A DNA stretch of 64,000 bases. It comes from Bacillota bacterium (GTDB lineage: Bacteria > Bacillota > Clostridia > Lachnospirales > Lachnospiraceae). This document shows positions 1-8,165 of this stretch, in pieces. The stretch is taken from positions 124,001 through 188,000 of the forward strand of contig JAEZVF010000115.1 of NCBI GenBank assembly GCA_023443225.1. The letters run 5' to 3'. Below the pieces are notes generated by a model. That model saw nothing but the letters and a program-made list of their open reading frames with translations, ran no database searches and had not been told where the DNA came from. A program made the translations under genes and the position numbers. Positions within the stretch are counted from its first letter, which is position 1, and each line of letters begins with the position of its first letter.

Positions 1-2
1 TC

Positions 3-350
3 GCTGCAATTGCTTTTACCCTCTATGGTATAGGCTTAGGCTTCTATGCTACACCGTCTACCGATGCTGCCTTATCAAAAGTTCCGGCAGATAAAGCTGG
101 TTCAGCCTCTGGAATTTATAAAATGGCATCCTCACTGGGTGCTGCCTTTGGTGTGTCTATTTCAGCAGCAATATTAACAGGACTTAGTAATGGAACTGTT
201 CATTTTGTTGAAGGAATTTTCTGGGGTTCAACCAATAATATACCAATCCGATATGCAGCTATGGTTGCTTTGGCTTTCAATCTGTGTTTGATGCTTTTGT
301 CGATTATAATTATTTTGACAACCGTTCCAGCAGGAAAATCAGAACATTAA
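3..350 (+). CDS. MFS drug-type transporter, C-terminal part (partial)
   Basis: The reading frame is open from the left edge of the window, so the start is missing. About 115 residues remain, with hydrophobic helices and the segment YGIGLGFYATPS followed by PADKAGSASGIYKM. This matches the late transmembrane helices of 14-helix DHA2 (EmrB/QacA-like) exporters, where the GSASG-type turn before a long helix is typical. The last helix ends in a short polar tail (PAGKSEH). The family exports drugs or toxic cations by proton antiport. The substrate cannot be told from this fragment. No upstream neighbour is visible. Confidence 0.75.
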   Translation, partial: AAIAFTLYGIGLGFYATPSTDAALSKVPADKAGSASGIYKMASSLGAAFGVSISAAILTGLSNGTVHFVEGIFWGSTNNIPIRYAAMVALAFNLCLMLLSIIIILTTVPAGKSEH

Positions 351-397
351 AGCCCCGTAAAGGGGCAAGCCAAGTTGGCGGGAGTTTGTAATCAATG

Positions 398-1288
398 TTA
401 AAAGTCCCTCAAATGAATTATCTTCTCAAACCAATATTCTATCTGTGATTTATCAGGACTGTTTTTTAAATAGACAAAACTAAAAGGATGGCTTATGTTA
501 AAATTCCGTATTGGGATTTCTTTAAGATAGCCTTGAGAAATTTCTTTTTTTATTGCTTCACGGTACATAAAAGTGATACCAATGTTTTGATGACATAGTT
601 CTTTAATTACATTCATGTTACTAATTTCAATTTTTCTTCTAAAATCTTTAATACTAAGATTTTGATTGTACAATGCTTGCTCTAGTATATCACGGGTTCC
701 ACTTCCTGGTTCCCGTAGAATAAGATTTTGTTCAAGCAATTCTTCTAGATTTGAAGTTGTAGATGCAATTTTATTTTTAGGAGAGCAGACACCGATAAAT
801 GTTTCATTGGATACAAATTTAAATTCAAATTGATTATGGTCAAAATGACCCTCAAGTAAGGCGAAGTCTATCTTTCCTTCCCAAAGCATTTTCTGAAGAA
901 TATGTGTATTTTCTACAAACATTGAAATGTTTGTTTCTGGATCTTCTTTAAATATTTTACACAAAATAGGTGGAATAGTGTATTCCCCAATGGTCAATGT
1001 AGCTCCAAAATTTAAGGGTTTTGACTCATCTTTAATACTGTGCAGTAAGGGTAGAATTCGCTCTGAAGTTGCTTTCAGTGTTCTTGCATATTGCTGCAAT
1101 GCCATACCTTCCTCTGTAAGAGAAAAATTCTTCCCTTTCCCTGAAATTAATGTTACCTGGTAATAATTCTCTAGATATTGGATCTGCTGTGAAACAGCAG
1201 GTTGTGTCATATTTAGTTTTTGAGCAGTCTTTGTATAATTACGAGTTTCACAAAGTGTCAGGAATGTTTGTAATCTATTATCTAACAT
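398..1288 (-). CDS. LysR-family regulator (CysL/YeiE-like)
   Basis: A 296-residue LysR-type regulator. The N-terminal winged helix-turn-helix (about residues 1-60, with NYTKTAQKLNMTQPAVSQQI) is followed by a periplasmic-binding-like effector domain containing the LREPGSGTRD motif typical of the CysL/YeiE subgroup. It is divergent from the YeiH-type exporter gene at 1402, with a 113-base AT-rich gap. That is the usual LysR arrangement, in which the regulator controls both its own gene and the divergent target. In other bacteria the YeiE/YeiH pair is linked to sulfite or sulfur stress. Control of the neighbouring exporter is inferred from arrangement only. Confidence 0.85.
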   Translation of the reverse strand: MLDNRLQTFLTLCETRNYTKTAQKLNMTQPAVSQQIQYLENYYQVTLISGKGKNFSLTEEGMALQQYARTLKATSERILPLLHSIKDESKPLNFGATLTIGEYTIPPILCKIFKEDPETNISMFVENTHILQKMLWEGKIDFALLEGHFDHNQFEFKFVSNETFIGVCSPKNKIASTTSNLEELLEQNLILREPGSGTRDILEQALYNQNLSIKDFRRKIEISNMNVIKELCHQNIGITFMYREAIKKEISQGYLKEIPIRNFNISHPFSFVYLKNSPDKSQIEYWFEKIIHLRDF

Positions 1289-1401
1289 TAGAAAAACCTC
1301 ACTATAAATTTAATTTATATAAATATAAAATATTATAATTTCATTTAATGCAAAGTAAGTGGTATATTCAAGTTATTATTATTACTATTTGGAGGTAACT
1401 T

Positions 1402-2418
1402 ATGTTTCAGAAATTAATTAACATGGCACCTGGATTATTACTTAGTGCTTGTGTTGCAGTTGTTGCGATGTTTTTAAGTAGTCTAATCCCAGGTGATATT
1501 ATTGGGGCTACTGTTATGGCTCTTCTGGTCGGGATGGCATTGAATCCCATATTAAATAGGTATAAACAATTCAATGCGGGAGTAAGTTATACAGGAAAGA
1601 TTGTTCTTCGTATTGGTATCGTACTTATGGGTGTTAATATGAATTTTTCTGAAGTTTTAGATGTAGGGAAATACTCGCTTTTTGTAATGATCTTTACTAT
1701 GGCAACTGCATTTGGTGCAGGAAACTTAATCGGTAAAATGTTTGGAATGAACTGGAAGCTTACAAATCTTTTGTCAGTCAGTACAGCAATATGTGGTGGT
1801 TCTGCTGTGGCTGCAGTAGGCCCCGTTATCAAAGCAAAAGATGAAGATGTAGCATATGCAATTTCATCAACATTCATATTTGATGTACTTACGGTTGTTG
1901 TAATTCCGTGGATCGGTATTGCACTAGGTATGTCTAGTATGGGATACGGTTTGTGGGTAGGTACTGCTGTTAATGATACATCGTCCGTTGTAGCGGCAGG
2001 CTATGCTTTTTCTGAATTTGCAGGAAATACAGCAGTTATAGTAAAACTCACCAGAACTTTGTTTATAATTCCTTACGTATTAATATTCTCTATTATCACA
2101 GAAAGGTTAGAAGCAAAATCAGAGGGTAGGAATGGGCGCGTACCGATTAACTTTAGGAAGATTTTCCCTTACTTTATTATACTATTTCTTATTGTTGTAG
2201 CCCTTCGTAGTACAGGTATTATACCTAATACTTTAATACCTGCACTTTCAAGTACCTCAAAATTTTGCATGGTAATGGCTTTATCAGCCATTGGACTTAA
2301 AACAAGCTTTAGAGATATTAAAGACATTGGGTTTAAACCAATGATTCTCGGATTTATAGTAGATACACTAGTGGTTTTTGTTTCCATAGGTGTTCAGATA
2401 GCAACAGGACGATTTTAG
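1402..2418 (+). CDS. YeiH-family putative sulfate/sulfite exporter
   Basis: A 338-residue integral membrane protein with about ten hydrophobic segments. It belongs to the YeiH/UPF0324 (putative sulfate exporter, PSE) family: conserved stretches seen are LLVGMALNP, RIGIVLMGVNMN, ISTAICGGSAVAA-like (here VSTAICGGSAVAAVGPV) and VGTAVNDTSSVVAAGYA. The start ATG follows TTTGGAGGTAAC, a good ribosome binding site. The family is proposed to export sulfite or related oxyanions, though substrates are poorly proven. The divergent LysR gene and the convergent FNT channel gene (23 bases away) suggest a small anion-handling locus. Confidence 0.88.
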   Translation: MFQKLINMAPGLLLSACVAVVAMFLSSLIPGDIIGATVMALLVGMALNPILNRYKQFNAGVSYTGKIVLRIGIVLMGVNMNFSEVLDVGKYSLFVMIFTMATAFGAGNLIGKMFGMNWKLTNLLSVSTAICGGSAVAAVGPVIKAKDEDVAYAISSTFIFDVLTVVVIPWIGIALGMSSMGYGLWVGTAVNDTSSVVAAGYAFSEFAGNTAVIVKLTRTLFIIPYVLIFSIITERLEAKSEGRNGRVPINFRKIFPYFIILFLIVVALRSTGIIPNTLIPALSSTSKFCMVMALSAIGLKTSFRDIKDIGFKPMILGFIVDTLVVFVSIGVQIATGRF

Positions 2419-2440
2419 AAAAGTTTATTTCGTAATAGAC

Positions 2441-3223
2441 CTAGCAGATATCTTTGGCGGTGGAAACATACCAATAAAATGAGGCTACAATTAGGGCGCC
2501 GCCAACGATATTTCCAAGTGTTACAGGTAGAAGATTATTGATAAAGCCAATCCAGCTTACACTTTCGTTTGCATGAGGAGCAAGGATTCCCATGGTCAAC
2601 AGGGACATATTTGCAACGCTATGCTCAAAGCTAGATCCGATAAAACCAAAAAGACACCAGAAGATAAGGATTAGCTTGGTGGTTTCTTCTTTGGCTCTGG
2701 CGCACATCCAAACAGCAAGGCAAACAAGGATATTACATAAAATGCCTCTGAAAAACAATTCTGCAAAAGAAGCAGTCATTTTTGCTGCTGCCGTATCCAC
2801 AATAAAAGAATTTAGTGGTTGCTTAGAAAGGAGTCCGGTGCCTATCATGATTCCAGCAAGAAGAAATGAGCCTGCTAGATTACCTAGATAACTAACAGAC
2901 CAGACTTTTGCTACTTCTGACCAAGAAACCTTCCGTTCAAGTTTTCCTAATACCATTACCATAGTATTTCCTGTAAATAAATCAGAACCTGCAAAAATGA
3001 CAAGTGTCAATGATAAAGCAAAGGATGCACCCATCAATGCTTTAAGAAAAGGTACATTTGATTCATTCAGGGGAGCACCAATTGAGTAGATTAGTATAAT
3101 ACCCAAACCTACATATATCCCTGCCAACATGGAGTAGATAAAATACCTTAATGGCGACTTACTTAAAAAATTTGCTTTACTTTTTGCTGCGTCTGACAAC
3201 TTTATAACGTTTTCTTTTTCCAC
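2441..3223 (-). CDS. Formate/nitrite transporter (FNT) family channel
   Basis: A 260-residue membrane protein with six predicted helices and FNT hallmarks: AGSDLFTGNTM at about residues 78-88, ILCNILVCLAVWM, and FEHSVANMSLL near residue 200. FNT proteins form pentameric channels for formate, nitrite or hydrosulfide. Start choice: a GTG at 3223 preceded by GAAAGGGATG at suitable spacing; an overlapping ATG a few bases upstream is in another frame. The substrate is open. The YeiH exporter next door makes a sulfur anion such as HS- worth considering, but formate is equally plausible in a fermenter. A possible short leader peptide lies just upstream (3290-3331). Confidence 0.88.
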   Translation of the reverse strand: MEKENVIKLSDAAKSKANFLSKSPLRYFIYSMLAGIYVGLGIILIYSIGAPLNESNVPFLKALMGASFALSLTLVIFAGSDLFTGNTMVMVLGKLERKVSWSEVAKVWSVSYLGNLAGSFLLAGIMIGTGLLSKQPLNSFIVDTAAAKMTASFAELFFRGILCNILVCLAVWMCARAKEETTKLILIFWCLFGFIGSSFEHSVANMSLLTMGILAPHANESVSWIGFINNLLPVTLGNIVGGALIVASFYWYVSTAKDIC

Positions 3224-3289
3224 TTTTATTCATCCCTTTCATAAACGTAGTAACATAATATCAAAGCCTATACAGGCAGTCTAAAGCTC

Positions 3290-3331
3290 TTACTCTTTTT
3301 CATCAACAGCGCTAACTGTTAAGCGTACCAT
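3290..3331 (-). CDS. Possible 13-residue leader peptide upstream of the FNT channel gene
   Basis: On the minus strand an ATG at 3331 is preceded by GGATGGAGGATTTCGATT, a strong Shine-Dalgarno at about 8-base spacing. It opens a 13-codon frame, MVRLTVSAVDEKE, ending with TAA 66 bases before the FNT start. The peptide has no obvious stall motif and no run of one regulatory amino acid. The ribosome binding site is better than that of many real genes here, so translation is plausible. A leader role or a standalone small protein are both possible; chance is not excluded. Confidence 0.35.
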   Translation of the reverse strand: MVRLTVSAVDEKE

Positions 3332-3606
3332 AATCGAAATCCTCCATCCAAAAAATTTTTAAGGTGTAACTAACATCTGTCATATTAATATATTACTTGT
3401 TATATTTCAAGGAAAAAAGCAGAAAAATTAACGATATAATAAATTATTCGCAGTTAATGAGAATATAATTCATTTTTATCCTTTTTATAGTAAACGGATA
3501 AAGCATGTGGTAAAATGTTGTTTATCAATTAAGCTCTCTTTATTAGGCAAAATAAGAGAGGTAAGATTATTTAAAATAATGTATTGTATTGTTAGGAGAG
3601 GAAGAT

Positions 3607-4461
3607 ATGGATTGGATAGAACGATTGAATAGTGCGGTGAATTATATTGAGGAGAATATAAAAGAACCTATTAATATGGAAGAAGTCTCAAAGATTGCTT
3701 GTTGTTCGACATATCATTTTCAAAGGATGTTTACCTACATAGCGGGTATATCAGTATCAGAGTATATACGTCATAGGAGAATGTCATTAGCAGCTGTTGA
3801 TTTACAGAGTGGCAAGGAGAAGGTGATAGATGTTTCAATAAAGTATGGATATGATTCACCGACGGCATTTAATCGAGCTTTCAAAAGTGTACATGGAATG
3901 GCACCATCTTTGGTAAGAGAAGAAGGTACAATAGTGAAAGCATTTCCTCCTATCAGCTTCAAAATAACGATAAAAGGAGATACTGAGATGAATTACAGAA
4001 TTGAAAAAAAAGAAGCATTTCGAATTGTGGGTATTTCAGAACCATTAGATAAAGAGATAGAAAAAAACTTTAAAGTAGTACCACAATTGTGGGGGACAGC
4101 TGCTATGAACGGAACGATACCAAGACTTACTGCCATGATGGAGGGAGTGCCGATGGGACTCTTAGGGGTAAGTTCCTGTAATGAGCTAGATGATTGGAGA
4201 TATTATATTGCAGTTACAAGTAATCAACCAATAGAAAGTGACTTAGAAGAATACATTGTTCCTGATTCTACCTGGGCAATTTTTTCAGGAGAAGGTAATG
4301 GCCAGTCTATGCAGGAACTAGAAAGAAGAATTATAACTGAATGGCTTCCAACTTCAGGATATGAATATGCAAATGCACCAGATGTTGAAGTGTATTTAAG
4401 TTCGGACCCAGAGAATATGAAGTATGAAGTGTGGATTCCAGTTTCAAAAAAGGAGAATTAA
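3607..4461 (+). CDS. AraC-family regulator with GyrI-like effector domain
   Basis: About 284 residues. The N-terminal AraC-type double helix-turn-helix (residues 1-105, with CCSTYHFQRMFTYIAGIS and YGYDSPTAFNRAFKSVHG) is followed by a GyrI-like/SOUL effector-binding domain (about 125-284, ending EVYLSSDPENMKYEVWIPV). This is the Rob/BltR-like layout, in which the C-terminal fold binds small hydrophobic ligands. A TTG 18 bases upstream is in frame, but the AGGAGAGGAAG element fits the ATG at 3607, so that start is preferred. The following ASCH-like gene starts 2 bases after the stop, so the two are probably co-transcribed. Confidence 0.88.
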   Translation: MDWIERLNSAVNYIEENIKEPINMEEVSKIACCSTYHFQRMFTYIAGISVSEYIRHRRMSLAAVDLQSGKEKVIDVSIKYGYDSPTAFNRAFKSVHGMAPSLVREEGTIVKAFPPISFKITIKGDTEMNYRIEKKEAFRIVGISEPLDKEIEKNFKVVPQLWGTAAMNGTIPRLTAMMEGVPMGLLGVSSCNELDDWRYYIAVTSNQPIESDLEEYIVPDSTWAIFSGEGNGQSMQELERRIITEWLPTSGYEYANAPDVEVYLSSDPENMKYEVWIPVSKKEN

Positions 4462-4462
4462 C

Positions 4463-4915
4463 ATGGTACATTTAGTATACTGTGATGACAAAGAAAAGGT
4501 ATTAGAAAAAATATTAAATGGGTCTAAGACAATGGTTATCAGAGGGGCAGCAGGGAGAAAGATTCCACATAGTAGAGTGTTTGATGGTGAGAAACTTTAC
4601 TTTATGAAAAAAGGTACAGCAAAAATCTCGGCAACCGCAACAGTGAAATCAGTTCAAAACTATGTTAAGTTATCAGAGGATGAAATCGTAAAGGTTCTTG
4701 CTGATAATCAAGAAAAATTAAATTTGACAATAAAGCAGCAAGAACGTTGGCATAAAAAATGTCTATGTTTGGTAGAGTTTGAGAATGTGAGTGAACTAGT
4801 GCCTCTTGACTTTGATCATCAGGGAAATATGGATGATTGGCTTATGATAGAAAAGATTGAAGATGTGGTTGTTGGTACAAGCATTCCGTATAACTATGAA
4901 AAATCAAAATTTTAG
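4463..4915 (+). CDS. Small ASCH/PUA-like domain protein
   Basis: About 150 residues. The start chosen is the ATG at 4463, right after the regulator's stop and preceded by AAAAAGGAGAATTA. The sequence has ILNGSKTMVIRGAAGRKIPH near the N-terminus and LYFMKKGTAKISATATV after it. These resemble the GxKTxxxR loop and following beta strands of ASCH (PUA-like) proteins, which bind RNA or modified nucleotides. Family assignment is from pattern only. Its tight coupling to an AraC/GyrI regulator suggests a joint function, which I cannot name. Confidence 0.6.
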   Translation: MVHLVYCDDKEKVLEKILNGSKTMVIRGAAGRKIPHSRVFDGEKLYFMKKGTAKISATATVKSVQNYVKLSEDEIVKVLADNQEKLNLTIKQQERWHKKCLCLVEFENVSELVPLDFDHQGNMDDWLMIEKIEDVVVGTSIPYNYEKSKF

Positions 4916-4990
4916 GTGGGATTATTATAGTGGTGATGTATACAAATTTCGTTTGTTAAGAGAATATTAAAGGATTCAATGTTTTAAATA

Positions 4991-5034
4991 AAGAAATGAG
5001 CTTTTTAAGTATAAAGGCTCATTTCTTCTTTTTT
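4991..5034 (+). terminator. Rho-independent terminator after the AraC/ASCH genes
   Basis: Perfect 11-base stem: AAGAAATGAGC (4991-5001) pairs with GCTCATTTCTT (5017-5027), followed by CTTTTTT. It lies 75 bases after the ASCH-like gene. The rest of the 4916-5359 gap holds the chemoreceptor promoter and otherwise nothing I recognise. Confidence 0.8.
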
Positions 5035-5185
5035 GATACTTCCGAATCTGATTAATATTCATAATGCAATTACTCTTAACTTGGAGAATAACATAACTAC
5101 CCATGCACACCTTTTCTTCCTACATTAAGATCCCTGACAAGCTTGTCTAAATTACAATTTAAATTTGTAAAAATTGCCGATTATA

Positions 5186-5215
5186 TTGACATATGAAGTT
5201 TACTTAATATATAAT
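5186..5215 (+). promoter_or_regulatory. Probable vegetative promoter of the chemoreceptor gene
   Basis: TTGACA at 5186-5191 and TATAAT at 5210-5215, both perfect consensus, with an 18-base spacer. This would give a leader of roughly 140 bases before the chemoreceptor start. I found no clear alternative flagellar-type promoter. Confidence 0.55.
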
Positions 5216-5359
5216 ATTGATAATCGAACTTTGTCGAATAATGTAATAATCAAGTATAAATGCATAATAAGGATGATTAATATCATTTACCAAGAAAGTA
5301 TGCATTATATTTGATGAGAGCAAAAATTTAAAAATCAACTTAAGGAAGGAATGGATGGT

Positions 5360-7426
5360 ATGCGGAGGAGATTTACCGGAATAAAAGGAAAGATATTAAT
5401 TTCTACAATGATTGTACTTTTTATGACTATATTTAGTATGAGCAGTGTAGTAATATTTTTTACTAATAAAAAATCTTATGAGGACTATTATAGCAATTCC
5501 ACAGAACAAATGAAAATAGTTGCAAAAGCTATTAATATTTTTTATGAACAAATAGATAATAATATTGATATGTTAGCGACTAATCCAATAATTATGGAGG
5601 TTGACGATAGTATCACAACATATAAAAATACTACGAAAGATACGCAAATGCATGCTTCAAACAATGTTGGTATAGAACAGGAAATCTATCATATATTTCA
5701 GCAGTATGCAGCTAACCACGAAGGCACCAGTTATGTATATTTAGGTACGAAAGACGGTGGGTATATTCAATGGCCGGAAGAGACTACTATGGCAGGATTT
5801 GATCCTACCAAAAGACCTTGGTTTAATGAAGCACTAAGTAAGAATGGAGGTATCATAAGAACAGCACCATATGAGTATAAGTCCCAGCTACTTACAAGTA
5901 ATGCCCGCTCTTTCACGGATAGGAATGGCAATATTATAGGTGCAATTGGAATTGATGTACAGCAATCTGATATTAGCAATATGCTAAAGGATATGAAAAT
6001 CGGAAAAACTGGATTTTCCATGATTGTACATAATACAGGTATCATAATGGCAGATGGTAATTATGAGGAAAATAATTTTAAAAAAGTTGATGAAGCAAAC
6101 ATCGAAGGGTTAGATAAGCTTCTGAATAGTGATTTAACACCCTTTACAGTAATAGAAAACAAAACAAAGTATATTGTTAACCCATATAAAGTTGATGGGA
6201 CGGATTGGATTCTGGCTTCATTTATGACGAAACAAGAATTGGAGTCAGGTGGGCAAAAAATATTCAATATTGTTATAGTTACTGCGATTAGTATACTATT
6301 ATTAACCTTTATACTCTTTTATTTTATAGCAGGAAGTATAACAAAACCGATACTAGCAGTTACAAGGAAAGTACAGGACTATGCAAAGCTGGATTTTTCA
6401 GTTGATGAAAAATCAGAAGTGACAAAATACATAAATGAAAAAGATGAAACCGGAGACATGGTTAGAGCACTAAAGATTATGAGAGATAATGTAGCTAACT
6501 TTATTTTTAATACAGCAAATTCCGCACAGCAAGTAGCCGCTTCATCAGAAGAATTGACTGCCACTTCCTTACAAGCCGCTACTACATCAGAAGAAATAGC
6601 TACAACAATTGAAGAAATTGCAAAGGGAGCTGGAGATCAAGCAAAAGATACAGAAATCACTGCAGATAATGTAGAAGAAATGGGTACATTATTGGAACAG
6701 GATTTACAGTATCTAAAAGAACTGAATATTGCTGCAGTTCAGATTGAAGAACAGAAAGAAGAAGGCTTTTCCATTATAAAAGAGTTAATTGATAAAACAA
6801 AGAATAATAATGATGCCTCAAACGATATCTTTCAGATTATTATGAGTAATAATGAGAGTGCAGAAAAAATTGATAATGCTAGTTCAATGATTGAAAGTAT
6901 AGCAGATCAGACAAATCTCTTATCTTTAAATGCTGCTATCGAAGCAGCTAGAGCCGGTGATTTAGGGAAAGGCTTTGCAGTAGTTGCAGAAGAAATACGA
7001 AAGTTAGCTGAACAGTCGAACACATTTACAAAAGATATAAAAACAGTCATAAAGGAATTAAAAGAAAAATCCCAAAATGCTGTTGAGCTAATGCAAGTAT
7101 CTAAGAAGATTGCAACGGAACAAACGATGAGTGTAGAAGCAACAGAAGGAAAATTTGAGGTAATTGCTGAAGCAATAGACATAATACAAAACATTGTTGA
7201 TAAACTAAATCATTCTGCTGAAATCATGGCAGATAATAAAAACAAAGTGATAGCATTGACTCAGAATTTAGCAGCAATTTCTGAGGAGAATGCAGCAGGA
7301 ACACAAGAGGCCTCAGCGGCTGTGGAAGAGCAGGCTGCCATGATTGATGAAATTGCTAAATCAGGTGAGAGTTTGGGTACAATAGCAGAAGAACTAAGAG
7401 GATTTATTGAAATGTTTAAGATATAA
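5360..7426 (+). CDS. Methyl-accepting chemotaxis protein with Cache sensor
   Basis: A transmembrane chemoreceptor of about 688 residues: first membrane helix at about residues 8-28, a periplasmic dCache-type domain (about 30-295, with DPTKRPWFNEAL and GAIGIDVQQSDIS), a second helix (IVIVTAISILLLTFILFYF), HAMP, then a long coiled-coil signalling domain with the hairpin tip FAVVAEEIRKLAEQS. It should detect an external small molecule and control CheA. No CheW-binding or methylation pentapeptide is seen at the C-terminus. The ATG at 5351 nearly touches AAGGAAGG, so the in-frame ATG at 5360 is preferred. It stands alone, with its own promoter and terminator. Confidence 0.93.
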   Translation: MRRRFTGIKGKILISTMIVLFMTIFSMSSVVIFFTNKKSYEDYYSNSTEQMKIVAKAINIFYEQIDNNIDMLATNPIIMEVDDSITTYKNTTKDTQMHASNNVGIEQEIYHIFQQYAANHEGTSYVYLGTKDGGYIQWPEETTMAGFDPTKRPWFNEALSKNGGIIRTAPYEYKSQLLTSNARSFTDRNGNIIGAIGIDVQQSDISNMLKDMKIGKTGFSMIVHNTGIIMADGNYEENNFKKVDEANIEGLDKLLNSDLTPFTVIENKTKYIVNPYKVDGTDWILASFMTKQELESGGQKIFNIVIVTAISILLLTFILFYFIAGSITKPILAVTRKVQDYAKLDFSVDEKSEVTKYINEKDETGDMVRALKIMRDNVANFIFNTANSAQQVAASSEELTATSLQAATTSEEIATTIEEIAKGAGDQAKDTEITADNVEEMGTLLEQDLQYLKELNIAAVQIEEQKEEGFSIIKELIDKTKNNNDASNDIFQIIMSNNESAEKIDNASSMIESIADQTNLLSLNAAIEAARAGDLGKGFAVVAEEIRKLAEQSNTFTKDIKTVIKELKEKSQNAVELMQVSKKIATEQTMSVEATEGKFEVIAEAIDIIQNIVDKLNHSAEIMADNKNKVIALTQNLAAISEENAAGTQEASAAVEEQAAMIDEIAKSGESLGTIAEELRGFIEMFKI

Positions 7427-7447
7427 TTTGTTCATAACTATAGAGTA

Positions 7448-7486
7448 GACCTTTCACAGAATATTCAGACTGTGAAAGGTCTTTTT
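7448..7486 (+). terminator. Rho-independent terminator after the chemoreceptor gene
   Basis: Perfect 12-base stem: GACCTTTCACAG (7448-7459) with CTGTGAAAGGTC (7470-7481), then TTTTT. It lies 22 bases after the chemoreceptor stop and could also serve the convergent gene at 7529. Confidence 0.85.
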
Positions 7487-7528
7487 ATGTTACAGAGTAG
7501 CAAATCCATAAAATTGCTGCATGGACCA

Positions 7529-8002
7529 CTATTTATGATACTTTCCTGTACATTCTACGATATCAATCTCAATCACAGCAGTACCTTTTATCATATGATC
7601 AGGAAGCTCTTTCCCTGAAAATTGTGGCGTGTACTTTTCAACCAGCTTATTCAATACTTCTCGTTTATAATCCAAGTCCTTAATTAAGGAAGCGTTCCCA
7701 ATTATCACAACACTATTATACTCTGCCTCTGTATCACAGGCATTTTCTATGTTTTCAGTCAAGAGACCAAACAATTCATCAACCTCAAAGCATACCTTGG
7801 AGTTTCGATTTACATTATCAATTTTTTGCCCCCTTGGAAGACCATGCATATATATTTTATTATTATAGTAAACAAAATGCATGGCAATGACATAGGGATA
7901 CTCATTTTCATTGATGGTAGCGAATCGTCCAATCGTTGCACGATGAAGCAACTCATCAATCTGTCCCGGTGTTAATTGAAACTTCCTCATCCTATATTGC
8001 AT
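7529..8002 (-). CDS. Pyridoxamine 5'-phosphate oxidase-family (NimA-like) flavin protein
   Basis: A 157-residue FMN-binding split-barrel protein. The N-terminal RATIGRFATINENEYPYVIAMHFVYYNNKIYMHG pattern, seen in two blocks around residues 25-55, and the GQKIDNVNRNSKVCFEVDE stretch are typical of the PNPOx-like family that includes nitroimidazole reductase NimA. Most members are small flavin reductases of unknown substrate. It is divergent from a MocR-type regulator gene across a gap carrying repeated GTACACTT motifs, so it is very likely that regulator's target. A link to vitamin B6 is possible but not shown by the sequence. Confidence 0.82.
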   Translation of the reverse strand: MQYRMRKFQLTPGQIDELLHRATIGRFATINENEYPYVIAMHFVYYNNKIYMHGLPRGQKIDNVNRNSKVCFEVDELFGLLTENIENACDTEAEYNSVVIIGNASLIKDLDYKREVLNKLVEKYTPQFSGKELPDHMIKGTAVIEIDIVECTGKYHK

Positions 8003-8090
8003 AATATCAAATCCTCCTAATTATTATTAATTTGACTTTTGCTCAAGCTAAATATGTACTTGAACTACAATCAAATATATGATATCACAT

Positions 8091-8141
8091 AAGTGTACCT
8101 GTAAAAAGATACACTTATAAGATATAGTATAGGGTACACTT
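8091..8141. promoter_or_regulatory. Probable MocR operator: repeated TACACTT half-sites
   Basis: In the divergent gap between the flavin protein and the MocR gene: AAGTGTAC at 8091-8098 (inverted), ATACACTT at 8109-8116 and GTACACTT at 8134-8141 (direct, 25 bases apart). An inverted half-site plus direct repeats is the known layout of MocR/PdxR operators. A -10-like TATAGTAT lies between the last two sites. Binding is inferred. Confidence 0.6.
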
Positions 8142-8165
8142 TAAGGTAAGGATGGTTGTAATTCT

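Noticed and set aside
352..366. Short hairpin GCCCC-GTAAA-GGGGC after the partial MFS gene as a terminator
   Set aside because: The stem is only 5 bases and no T-run follows, so I do not call it.
7529..8002. Calling the split-barrel protein a nitroimidazole resistance gene (nim)
   Set aside because: The family is broad and the MocR neighbour points elsewhere; resistance cannot be inferred.
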